Source: Roseicella frigidaeris
Lineage (GTDB): Bacteria; Pseudomonadota; Alphaproteobacteria; Acetobacterales; Acetobacteraceae
Assembly: GCF_003258945.1 (NCBI RefSeq)
Contig: NZ_QLIX01000026.1
Coordinates: 1 to 63,575 of the forward strand
DNA length: 63,575 nucleotides
Direction: 5' to 3'
How positions within the stretch are numbered: the stretch's first letter is position 1; every line of letters starts with the position of its first letter. The notes below the pieces were generated by a model. That model did no database searches, was not told the origin of the DNA, and saw nothing but the letters and a program-made list of their open reading frames with translations. The translations under genes were made by a program, and so were the position numbers. Of this stretch, positions 33,769-41,506 are shown piece after piece.

Positions 33769-34860
33769 ATGCCGAACGGCAAGCCCCCCTTCCGCGCCGA
33801 CCATGTCGGCAGCCTGTTGCGGCCGGTGCCGCTGCGCGAGGCGCGCGCCGCCCAGGCGCCCGACCTGCGGGCGATCGAGGATCGCTGCATCATCGAGGCC
33901 ATCGCCGCGCAGCGGTCGGTCGGGCTGCGGGCGGTGACCGATGGCGAGTACCGCCGCGCCTTCTGGCATTTCGACTTCCTCGCCCGGCTCGGCGGCGTCG
34001 AGATGTACGAGGCCGACCAGGGCATCCAGTTCAAGGGCGGCCAGACCAAGGCCTATGGGCTGAAGGTGACCGGCCCGATCCGATACCAGGGGCATCCCTT
34101 CGTCGAGGATTTCCGCTTCCTCGCGGCGCAGGCCGGCGGGGCGGTGGCGAAGCAGACCATCCCCTCGCCCTCGGTGCTGCATTTCCGCGGCGGACGGCGC
34201 GCGGTCGATACCCACACCTATCCCGAGATGGACGGGTTCTTCGCCGATCTCGGCGCCGCCTACAACGCCGCGGTGATGGATTTCGCCGGCGCCGGCTGCC
34301 GCTACCTGCAGCTCGACGAGACCAACATCGCCTATCTCTGCGACCCGGAGCAGCTCGCCCAGCTCCGCAACCGCGGCGAGCGGGTGGAGGGGCTGCTCGA
34401 GACCTATGCCCGGCTGATCAACGCCGCCATCGCCGGGCGGCCGGCCGACATGGTGGTCTCGATGCATCTCTGCCGCGGCAATTTCCGCTCCATGCACATC
34501 GCGGCCGGCGGCTACGACCCGGTGGCGGAGGTGCTGTTCAACGGCATCGATGTCGATGCCTACTTCATGGAATACGACGACGAGCGCTCCGGCAGCTTCG
34601 CGCCGCTGCGCTTCCTGCCGAAGGGCAAGACTGTGGTGCTCGGCCTCGTCACCTCGAAGACCGGCGCGCTCGAGAGCAAGGACATGCTGAAGCGCCGCAT
34701 CGAGGAGGCGGCGCGGCATGCGCCGCTCGAGCAGCTCGCCATCAGCCCGCAATGCGGCTTCGCCTCGACCGAGGAGGGCAACCTGCTCACGGTCGAGGAG
34801 CAATGGGCGAAATTGCGCCTCTGCGTCGAGCTGGCCGAGGAGGTCTGGGGCGGCCTCTGA
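33769..34860 (+). CDS. MetE C-terminal domain-like protein (cobalamin-independent methionine synthase family)
   Basis: A 363-residue TIM-barrel protein equal to only the catalytic half of MetE. RADHVGSLLRPVPLREAR, VGLRAVTDGEYRRAFWHFDF and YLQLDETNIAYL are family motifs. Likely zinc ligands are H233 and C235 (MHLCRGN), a Glu in YFMEYD and C329 (SPQCGF). Full MetE has about 750 residues. Short versions of this kind are often found with catabolic or transport genes and may transfer methyl groups or act on other thiols. Start 33769 follows GGAGAGACGCC. Its position after the Liv genes suggests action on the imported compound. Confidence 0.88.
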   Translation: MPNGKPPFRADHVGSLLRPVPLREARAAQAPDLRAIEDRCIIEAIAAQRSVGLRAVTDGEYRRAFWHFDFLARLGGVEMYEADQGIQFKGGQTKAYGLKVTGPIRYQGHPFVEDFRFLAAQAGGAVAKQTIPSPSVLHFRGGRRAVDTHTYPEMDGFFADLGAAYNAAVMDFAGAGCRYLQLDETNIAYLCDPEQLAQLRNRGERVEGLLETYARLINAAIAGRPADMVVSMHLCRGNFRSMHIAAGGYDPVAEVLFNGIDVDAYFMEYDDERSGSFAPLRFLPKGKTVVLGLVTSKTGALESKDMLKRRIEEAARHAPLEQLAISPQCGFASTEEGNLLTVEEQWAKLRLCVELAEEVWGGL

Positions 34861-34874
34861 TCCGGCCGCGCCAA

Positions 34875-34916
34875 GGGGCGGGGACCAGGGGGCGGGGACC
34901 AGGGGGCGGGGGTGGG
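34875..34916 (+). repeat. G-tract tandem repeat
   Basis: Three successive units of GGGGCGGGGACCA type give eight or more runs of three or more G within 42 bases, directly after the MetE-like gene and ahead of the convergent small membrane gene. Such a tract could fold into a G-quadruplex on the plus strand. A similar C-rich tract occurs inside the M20 peptidase gene at 56350-56396. Confidence 0.7.
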
Positions 34917-34920
34917 CCGG

Positions 34921-35151
34921 TCAGTGCTCCGGCCGCAGCGGCAGGCGCGGCAGTCCGGGCGCGCCCTGCCGGCGCAGCGTGGCGAGGTTCAGCCCCAGCG
35001 CGGTCGCCGTCGCGACGATGCCGAGGAAGACGGCCTCGCCCGGCAACAGCGCCAGCCCCACCAGGAGCGCGGCGCCGGCGAAGAGCGGCAGCGTCAGCGC
35101 CGGCAGGGCGGTGTCCGGATGGTCGCGGGGGAGAGGCGGGCTGGTCGTCAT
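34921..35151 (-). CDS. Small two-helix membrane protein of unknown function
   Basis: A 76-residue product from the ATG at 35151. ALPALTLPLFAGAALLVGLALL and AVFLGIVATATALGLNLATL are two predicted membrane helices, followed by a short basic tail (RRQGAPGLPRLPLRPEH). No clear ribosome site is visible and longer in-frame starts exist, so the N-terminus is uncertain. It is convergent with the Liv operon. I do not recognise it. Confidence 0.5.
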   Translation of the reverse strand: MTTSPPLPRDHPDTALPALTLPLFAGAALLVGLALLPGEAVFLGIVATATALGLNLATLRRQGAPGLPRLPLRPEH

Positions 35152-35576
35152 GGGCCACCGTGTCGCTGCGATGCAATAGACCGCTGATTCCAAACCCATG
35201 GCCGGAAGAGCGGCAGCCCAGGATGAGCGCGAACTGGTTGCCGGTCGGTGCATGGCGGGACGGTGGGGCGGGCAGGCGGGACGGGGCGGCGCGAGACCGG
35301 GCTGGCGCCGGCCCGTCACCGCTCGCCGGAGCATTGTCCGTTCACTCCGGTTCACGACAAATGCTCTAGCCTTTTGTTTTCAGAGCATCTTCACCCCTTC
35401 GGGTGTTTCCACTCGAACGGGATCTGCTCTAGGCTCGCCGCACGCGTGGTGCCCGGGCCCGTCCCGGCGGCGCCAGGACGCCCGCGGCAACCAAGGGTCC
35501 AAGGAGACCCGGGCTGGCCGGCGGCGTCCGGCCCCGGCGCCGCGACGGCCCGCCCCGGACGGGAGGGCGAAGCACG
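35152..35576. other. 425-base intergenic region holding repeat copy B
   Basis: No supportable gene. It holds a TAGAGC-family repeat (35361-35434) and GC-rich spacer sequence. The rightward EF-G-like gene starts at 35577 after CGGGAGGGCGAAGCACG. Its promoter is presumably here, but I could not place boxes with confidence. Confidence 0.55.
35361..35434 (-). repeat. TAGAGC-family intergenic repeat, copy B
   Basis: Read on the minus strand it begins CCTAGAGCAGATCCCG and continues GGTGAAGATGCTCTGAAAAC to a second TAGAGCAT. CACCC/GGGTG arms around CTTC make a small hairpin. It agrees with copy C in both outer blocks but differs in the middle. It is not attached to a gene end here. Confidence 0.85.
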
Positions 35577-37535
35577 ATGCCAGATGCCAGCGGCAGATCA
35601 CCCGGCGGGGCGCGGCCCCGATCCGTCGCCTTCATCGGCCCGCAGGGCAGCGGCAAGTCGACGCTGTTCGACGCCCTGCTGACGGCCGCCGGCGCCCCGG
35701 CGCGGCGCGGCGGCGCGCGCGGGATGGGCACCGAGCTGCGGCTCGGCCATGCCAGCCATGCGGGCGATTCCTGGGCGTTGCTCGACGCGCCGGGCTCGGT
35801 CGAGTTCGCGCATGACGCCGCGGCGGCGGTCGCGGTCGCCGATCTCGCCGTGGTGGTGACCGAGGCGGCGCCAGGCCGCGCCGCGCTGCTCGGCCCGCTC
35901 TTCCGCCTGCTGGACGCAGAGGGCATCCCGGCCATCGTCTTCGTCAACAAGATCGACCAGCTCGACGGCCGCATGCGCGACACGCTGGCGGCGATGCAGG
36001 CGCAGACGCGCCGCAAGCTGGTGCTGCGGCAGGTGCCGATCCGCGAGGGCGAGGCCGTCACCGGCTATGTCGACGTGGTCTCCGAGCGGGCCTATCGCTA
36101 CCGCCGCGGCGCCCCGTCCGAGCGCATCGCGCTGCCGCCCGCCATGCGCGACCGGGAGACCGAGGCGCGGGCCGAGCTGCTCGAGGCGCTGGCCGATCAC
36201 GACGATGCCCTGCTCGAGAAGGTGCTGGAGGACCTGACGCCGGAGCCGGCCGAGATCTACCGCCCGCTGCACACCGGCGAGCTCTCGGGCGCCGTCGTCT
36301 CCGTCCTGCTCGGCGCCGCGGAGCACAACAACGGCATCCACCGCCTCTGGAAGGCGCTCCGCCACGACGTGCCAGCGCCGGAGGAGACCGCCGCGCGCCG
36401 CGGCATCGCCGCCGAGGGGCCGCCGCTCGCCCAGGTCTTCCGCACCGTGCATGCCGGCCATGCCGGCCGCCTCTCCTGGGCGCGGCTCTGGCGCGGCACG
36501 GTCAGGGACGGCATGCAGCTCGACGGCCACCGCATCGGCGGCCTGCACCGCGTCCCGAACGGCGAGACGCAGAAGGTGACCGAGGCCGGGGCCGGCGAGA
36601 TCGTGGCGCTCGGGCGCCTGGACGGGGTGGCGACCGGCGCGACGCTCGGCGCGCGCCCCGGTGCCGCGGAGGCGCTCGCCTTCCCGGCGCCGGCCGCGCC
36701 GGTGCATGCGCTGGCCGTGGTGCTGGAGGACCGCAAGGACGAGGTGCGGCTCTCCAGCGCCCTGCAACGCCTGGCCGAGGAGGACCCCGCCCTCACCGTC
36801 CACCTCGATCCGGAGAGCGGCCAGACCATCCTGCAGGGCCAGGGCGAGCTGCATCTGCGCGCGGCGCTGGAGCGGCTGGCCAGCAGCGCGGGCGTGAGGC
36901 TGCGCACCGTGCGGCCGCAGATCCCCTATCGCGAGACCATCCGCCAGCCCGTCACCCAGCATGCCCGGCTGAAGCGGCAGACCGGCGGCCACGGCCAGTT
37001 CGCCGATGTGAAGCTGCGCATCGAGCCGCGCGAGCGCGGCGCCGGCTTCCGCTTCGCCGAGGAAGTGGTCGGCGGCGCGGTGCCCAAGCGCTTCATCCCG
37101 GCGGTCGGCGAGGCGGCCGAGGAGGCGACGCGCAAGGGCCCGCTCGGCCATCCGGTCGTCGATGTCGCGGTGACGCTGCTCGACGGCAGCTTCCATTCCG
37201 TCGACAGCAGCGACATGGCCTTCGCCACCGCCACGCGCATGGCGATGCAGGAGGGGCTCGCCAAGGGCGAGCCGGTGCTGCTCGAACCCATCCAGGCCGT
37301 CACCGTCGAGGTTCCGGCGGAATACACGCCGAACGCGCAGCGATTGCTGACTGGCCGGCGCGGCCAGATCCTCGGCTATGCGGCGCATGCGGACTGGGAG
37401 GGCTGGGACAGGGTGGAGGCGCTGGTGCCGGCGGCCGAGCTGCAGGACTTCATCATCGAGCTGCGCAGCCAGACCCAGGGCCTCGGCGCCTACACGCATC
37501 GCTTCGACCACCTGGCGGAGGCGCGGCACCGCTGA
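35577..37535 (+). CDS. Non-canonical EF-G-like translational GTPase
   Basis: The 652-residue protein has the five-domain order of EF-G (GTPase about 15-240, then domains II-V with TGGHGQFADVKLRIEP and the last domain near RGQILGYAAHADW). G1 is GPQGSGKST (21-29) and G4 is NKID (124-127). G3 is D70-A-P-G-S, where EF-G has DTPGH, so the catalytic His is Ser. The switch I segment is much shorter than in FusA and lacks the RGITI motif. It resembles the FusA2/EF-G-like branch, whose role is unclear. It is probably not the housekeeping EF-G. Confidence 0.88.
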   Translation: MPDASGRSPGGARPRSVAFIGPQGSGKSTLFDALLTAAGAPARRGGARGMGTELRLGHASHAGDSWALLDAPGSVEFAHDAAAAVAVADLAVVVTEAAPGRAALLGPLFRLLDAEGIPAIVFVNKIDQLDGRMRDTLAAMQAQTRRKLVLRQVPIREGEAVTGYVDVVSERAYRYRRGAPSERIALPPAMRDRETEARAELLEALADHDDALLEKVLEDLTPEPAEIYRPLHTGELSGAVVSVLLGAAEHNNGIHRLWKALRHDVPAPEETAARRGIAAEGPPLAQVFRTVHAGHAGRLSWARLWRGTVRDGMQLDGHRIGGLHRVPNGETQKVTEAGAGEIVALGRLDGVATGATLGARPGAAEALAFPAPAAPVHALAVVLEDRKDEVRLSSALQRLAEEDPALTVHLDPESGQTILQGQGELHLRAALERLASSAGVRLRTVRPQIPYRETIRQPVTQHARLKRQTGGHGQFADVKLRIEPRERGAGFRFAEEVVGGAVPKRFIPAVGEAAEEATRKGPLGHPVVDVAVTLLDGSFHSVDSSDMAFATATRMAMQEGLAKGEPVLLEPIQAVTVEVPAEYTPNAQRLLTGRRGQILGYAAHADWEGWDRVEALVPAAELQDFIIELRSQTQGLGAYTHRFDHLAEARHR

Positions 37536-37684
37536 CGCTGCCGCGCCCGGCGGCGCGCCACCGCCGCCGGACGCGAGGGCCGGGCGCGAGGATTGTCGCG
37601 CGCCCGACACTGTGATGCCCGCAGCCGTCCGGACGCGCGGGCCGCCGGGAACGCGTCCGTTCCGTACCCCGTTCTGCCGGGACG

Positions 37685-38860
37685 ATGCGCTCCCCGCCCG
37701 CGGCCCTGGCCGCTCTCTCGGCCCTGCCCGGCAGCGCCCTGCGTTGCGTTCTCGCCATTCCGGCGCGCGACGAGGCCGCCCGCCTGCCCGCCTGCCTCGA
37801 CGCCCTGGCGGCGCAGTCGCCGGAGGCGCTCGCCGGCACGGCCGTTCTGCTGCTGGCGAACAACTGCCGCGACGACACCATCGGCCTCGCCCGGGCCATG
37901 GCGCCGGGGCTGCCCTTCCCCCTGCTCACGGTGGAGGCCGTGCTGCCGCCCGGGCAGGCGCATGCCGGCGGCGCCCGCGCCGCAGCGATGGATGCGGCGG
38001 CGGCGCTGCTCGGCGAGGCGCCGGAGGGCGTGCTGCTGAGCACCGATGCGGATGCGCGGCCGGAGCCGGGCTGGCTCGCCGCCAACCTCGCCGAGCTGGC
38101 CGCGGGGGCGGATGCGGTGGCCGGCGCCGTGCTGCCCGATCCGCGCGAGGCGGCGCTGCTGCCGCCGGCGCTGCGCCGGCGCGAGGCGGCCGAGGCGCGC
38201 TACGCCGCGCTGCTGGATGGGCTGGCGGCGCGGCTCGATCCCATCCCGCACGATCCGGCGCCGGCGCATGGCACGCATTCCGGCGCCTCGATCGCGGTGC
38301 GGCTGCCGGCCTACCGGGCGGTCGGCGGCATGCCGCTGGTGCCGCGCGGCGAGGACCGCGCCTTCTTCACCGCGCTGGCGCGGATCGATGCCCGCATCCG
38401 GCACAGCGCCGCGGCCCGCGTGCTGGTCTCCTGCCGGCTCGATGGGCGCGCCGGCGGCGGCATGGCGGAGACGCTGCGGCACCGCCTCGCCGATCCCGAG
38501 GCGCCGGTGGATGACCGGCTCGAGCCTGCCTGGGCCGCCTGGCGCCGCGTCCGCGCCCGCCATGCCCTGCGGCGCCTGCGCGCGGGCCTCGGCGATCCGG
38601 CCGATCTCCGCATCGCCTGCGGCCTGGCGCCGCGGGCGATGCGACGGATCCTGGCGGCGCCGAGCTTCGGCCTGGCCTGGGAGGCGTTGCAGGCGGCGCC
38701 GGCGCTGCGCCGGCAGGTGCTGCGGCCGGCGGCCCTGCCGCGGGAGACGGCGCTGGCCCGCCGGCTGTTGCAAAGCCTCGACCGGGCCGGGCTCAGCCCG
38801 GCGGGGGCGGACGGCGCAACAGGTCCAGCCGATACGCCTCTGCCCGTTGCTGCCGAATGA
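37685..38860 (+). CDS. Family 2 glycosyltransferase
   Basis: A 391-residue GT-A fold protein. LRCVLAIPARDEAARLPACLDAL is the nucleotide-sugar-binding start, the metal motif is D121-A-D123 in LLSTDADARPEPGWL, and GGMPLVPRGEDRAFF is the acceptor/catalytic loop. No membrane helices are visible. The C-terminal third is helical and basic. Its last 68 bases (38793-38860) overlap the convergent methyltransferase gene on the other strand. With the methyltransferase, PIG-L deacetylase and acyl-CoA dehydrogenase it forms a cassette that could modify a sugar conjugate. Confidence 0.87.
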   Translation: MRSPPAALAALSALPGSALRCVLAIPARDEAARLPACLDALAAQSPEALAGTAVLLLANNCRDDTIGLARAMAPGLPFPLLTVEAVLPPGQAHAGGARAAAMDAAAALLGEAPEGVLLSTDADARPEPGWLAANLAELAAGADAVAGAVLPDPREAALLPPALRRREAAEARYAALLDGLAARLDPIPHDPAPAHGTHSGASIAVRLPAYRAVGGMPLVPRGEDRAFFTALARIDARIRHSAAARVLVSCRLDGRAGGGMAETLRHRLADPEAPVDDRLEPAWAAWRRVRARHALRRLRAGLGDPADLRIACGLAPRAMRRILAAPSFGLAWEALQAAPALRRQVLRPAALPRETALARRLLQSLDRAGLSPAGADGATGPADTPLPVAAE

Positions 38861-39386
38861 CCGGCAGGCCGGCGGCGGCGATGAAGCCCTCGGCGGCGGC
38901 ATCGCCGGAAAGCGGGTAGTCGGTCTCCCCGGTCCAGTGCACCAGCAGCGCCTCGCCGCCCGGGGCCAGCGCCGCGGCGACGCGGCCGGCGAGGCGCGCG
39001 AGATCGGCCATATCGAGGTAGTAGACGACCTCGGAGAGCAGGATCAGGTCGAAGGCGCCGTCCGGCCAGTCGCCGGGCACGGCCATGCGGCGGAATGCGA
39101 CGTTGGGCAGGCCGGCGCAGCGCGCCCGCGCCGCGGCGAGCGGCGCCTCGGCCAGGTCCACCGCCAGCAGCGAGTCGCAGCGCGCGGCGAGCTGCGCCGT
39201 CAGCACGCCGATGGAGCAGCCGATCTCGAAGGCGCGGCCATAGTGCGGGCGCGGCAGGGCGGCGAGGGTCGCGGCGTATTTCGCCCGCTCGTACTCGCTG
39301 CTGGCGAAGCGCCAAGGATCGGCATCGGCGGCGTAGATCGACTCGAAGTAATCGGGCCCGAGGCTGCGGGCGGGGCGCTGCGTCAT
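38793..39386 (-). CDS. NodS-like SAM-dependent methyltransferase
   Basis: A 197-residue enzyme with GPDYFESIYAADADPWRFASSEYERAKYAAT, a start typical of the NodS-related family (NodS N-methylates nodulation-factor chitooligosaccharides). Motif I is AFEIGCSIGVLT (52-63) and FDLILLSEVVYYLD is motif IV. It overlaps the PIG-L deacetylase by 4 bases (ATGA) and the convergent glycosyltransferase by 68 bases. By context it methylates an amino sugar or similar product of the cassette (inferred). Confidence 0.88.
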   Translation of the reverse strand: MTQRPARSLGPDYFESIYAADADPWRFASSEYERAKYAATLAALPRPHYGRAFEIGCSIGVLTAQLAARCDSLLAVDLAEAPLAAARARCAGLPNVAFRRMAVPGDWPDGAFDLILLSEVVYYLDMADLARLAGRVAAALAPGGEALLVHWTGETDYPLSGDAAAEGFIAAAGLPVIRQQRAEAYRLDLLRRPPPPG

Positions 39387-40150
39387 GGCGTTTCCTCCAG
39401 CAGCAGCTCGACCTCGCGCAGCGCCAGGGCGATCGCCTCCGGCGGCAGCTGGAAGGCGCCGGCATCGCCCATTCGGTCGGCCTGCTGCGAGACATGCGCG
39501 GCGATGGCGCGGCGCTTGGCGTCGAGGAAGGGGGCGATGGCGAAGCGCCGGCCGCGCGGCGGGCCGGGCAGCAGGGGCGGGGCGGGCAGGGGAAAGCCCG
39601 GGATCGGATGCGCGAAGGCCCAGCCCCAGACGGGATAGGCCAGCAGCCGCGCGCCCAGCAGGCGGCGCGTGACCACCTCGGCGATGGCGAAGCTCGCCGC
39701 GTGGTCGCAATGCGGGTCGTGCCGCCAGGTGCAGAGCACCGCGCTTGGCGCCGGGCTGGCGAGGCCGAGGATGGCCTCGACCGCCGCGGCGAACTCCGGC
39801 CCGGCGGCGGGCACGCCCCGATCCGGCAGGCGCAGGAAATGCACCGCCTCGGGCGGCAGGCCGAGCGCGGCCGTGGCCGCCAGCGTCTCCCGCTCCCGCA
39901 CCGGCCGGATCGCATCCGGCGGCAGGCCGGGATGCGATCCGGTGCCATCGCTCACCACCACCACCCGCACCGGCAGGCCGGCGGCGCTGGCGGCGGCGAT
40001 CAGCCCGCCGCAGCCGATCGATTCATCGTCCGGATGCGGCGCCAGCACCAGCGCGCCGGCCGGGCCGAGCACCTCCCGCGGGTCGGTGGCCAGCGGCAGC
40101 GCCTCGGCCGCGCGCAGGAAGGCGGCGGCGTCCATCTCCATGGGGTGCAT
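39383..40150 (-). CDS. PIG-L family N-acetylglucosaminyl deacetylase
   Basis: A 255-residue LmbE-like zinc hydrolase. LAPHPDDESIGCGG holds H39, D41 and D42 of the AHPDDE motif. CTWRHDPHCDHAAS is the second zinc/catalytic motif (HPDH-like). The family removes acetyl groups from GlcNAc-containing conjugates (mycothiol, bacillithiol or GPI-type precursors). It sits two bases after the acyl-CoA dehydrogenase and is coupled to the methyltransferase, so deacetylation followed by N-methylation is a plausible order. Start 40150; the ATGs at 40141 and 40135 are alternatives. Confidence 0.92.
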   Translation of the reverse strand: MHPMEMDAAAFLRAAEALPLATDPREVLGPAGALVLAPHPDDESIGCGGLIAAASAAGLPVRVVVVSDGTGSHPGLPPDAIRPVRERETLAATAALGLPPEAVHFLRLPDRGVPAAGPEFAAAVEAILGLASPAPSAVLCTWRHDPHCDHAASFAIAEVVTRRLLGARLLAYPVWGWAFAHPIPGFPLPAPPLLPGPPRGRRFAIAPFLDAKRRAIAAHVSQQADRMGDAGAFQLPPEAIALALREVELLLEETP

Positions 40151-40152
40151 GC

Positions 40153-41307
40153 TCAGTCCCAGAGATCGCCGGGCTCGGCCGCGGCGGCGAGCACATGCGC
40201 GGCCGCCCCGCCGAGCGCGCGGTCCGGCCCCGGCTGGCGCAGATAGGTTGAGAGGTCGCGGGCGATCCGCTCGGCCTCGTGCGGCCGCAGGAAGGCCTGC
40301 AGCCCGATGGCGCGCTCGGTCAGGGCCAGCGCCTCCATGGCGGCGCGCTCGACCGCGGTGCGGGCGAGGCCGGTGAAGGCGATGGCGGACTCGCCGGCAT
40401 CGCCCGCCTCGGCGCGCGGCGCCGCCGCCTCCACCCAGAGCCGCGCCGTCTCGGCCTGCATCGCCACCTCGCCGAGCCGCGCCGCCTGAATCGCGTCGCC
40501 GCCGCGTCCCAGCCGGTGCAGATGCGCCCGCAGCGCCGCGGCCAGGGCCTCGATCCCGCCGGTCTGCACGGCGGCGAAGCGCCAGGCGCCGGCGGCGAAA
40601 TCCGGCTGCGATTCATAGGCGCCCGGCGGGCCGATCAGCGCCGCGGCGGGCAGCTCCAGGCCGGTGACGTCGATGGCGCCGCTCGCCGAGGCGCGCATGC
40701 CCTGCGCCGTCCAGCCGGAGAGATCGGCGCGCTCGCCCGGGGCGAGGGGCAGCAGCACCAGCCGCGTCGGCTCGCCGGGTGTGGCGATGCCGGTGACCAG
40801 CGCCCGCTCGACGCTGCCGGCGCCGGAGCAGAGGATCTTGCGGCCGGTGAGGCGGATCCTCTCGCCCCGGTGCTCGATGCCGAGCGGCGGCTCGCCGGGG
40901 GCGCCGGTGTTCCAGACCGCGAAGAGCCGCCCGGCCCGCGCATCCCGCGCCGCCTCCTGCCGCTGCGCCGAATCGCCATGCGCCATGATCAGGCGGAGCG
41001 CGTTCACATGCCCCTCCCAGAGCCGGCCGAGCGGCAGGCTGGCGCGGCCGATCAGGCGCAGCGCGGTGCAGAGCGCGGCGGCGCCCTCGGGGCTGGTGCC
41101 GAGGCCCTGGCCGCCGAGCGCGGGCGGCAGGGGCGCGGCCAGGAAGCCCGCCTCGCGCAGCGCGGCCACGTCCTCGGCGGGAAAGGCGCCATCGGCGTCG
41201 CGGGCCGGGGCGCGGGCGGCGATGCCGGGCAGGGCGCGGCGCAGGCCGGCAAGCAGGGCAGGGAGGTCGGCCGGCGGCAGCGGCGGCGTGGGCTGGATCA
41301 GGGACAT
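40153..41307 (-). CDS. Acyl-CoA dehydrogenase-like flavoprotein
   Basis: A 384-residue protein with acyl-CoA dehydrogenase architecture: N-terminal helical domain (FPAEDVAALREAGFLAAPLPPALGGQGL), middle beta domain (GIEHRGERIRLTGRKILCSGAG) and C-terminal helices. The C-terminal segment lacks the common catalytic Glu motif, so it may be an oxidase-like or non-classical member. It leads the leftward operon acyl-CoA dehydrogenase-PIG-L-methyltransferase. The electron acceptor is unknown. Confidence 0.85.
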   Translation of the reverse strand: MSLIQPTPPLPPADLPALLAGLRRALPGIAARAPARDADGAFPAEDVAALREAGFLAAPLPPALGGQGLGTSPEGAAALCTALRLIGRASLPLGRLWEGHVNALRLIMAHGDSAQRQEAARDARAGRLFAVWNTGAPGEPPLGIEHRGERIRLTGRKILCSGAGSVERALVTGIATPGEPTRLVLLPLAPGERADLSGWTAQGMRASASGAIDVTGLELPAAALIGPPGAYESQPDFAAGAWRFAAVQTGGIEALAAALRAHLHRLGRGGDAIQAARLGEVAMQAETARLWVEAAAPRAEAGDAGESAIAFTGLARTAVERAAMEALALTERAIGLQAFLRPHEAERIARDLSTYLRQPGPDRALGGAAAHVLAAAAEPGDLWD

Positions 41308-41506
41308 GCGGGGCCGGAACGGCCGGCGCCCCGCGCGGTTGCGGCGATGGCGGGGCAGCGGCCCGCCGCCCGCGGCATGGTGACCGGAACGCCGGCGGGT
41401 TGACCCGCCCCGGCTGCCCGCGCAGCTTCGCCGGCGGGACGAGGGAGGTCTGGATGCCAGGGGTTCGCTGCAAGACGCCATGCCGGCCGGGGATCGGGGG
41501 CTGAGC

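Noticed and set aside
34875-34916. G-rich repeats considered as a CRISPR array
   Set aside because: Units are only about 14 bases, contiguous, and have no spacers. No cas genes are in the window.
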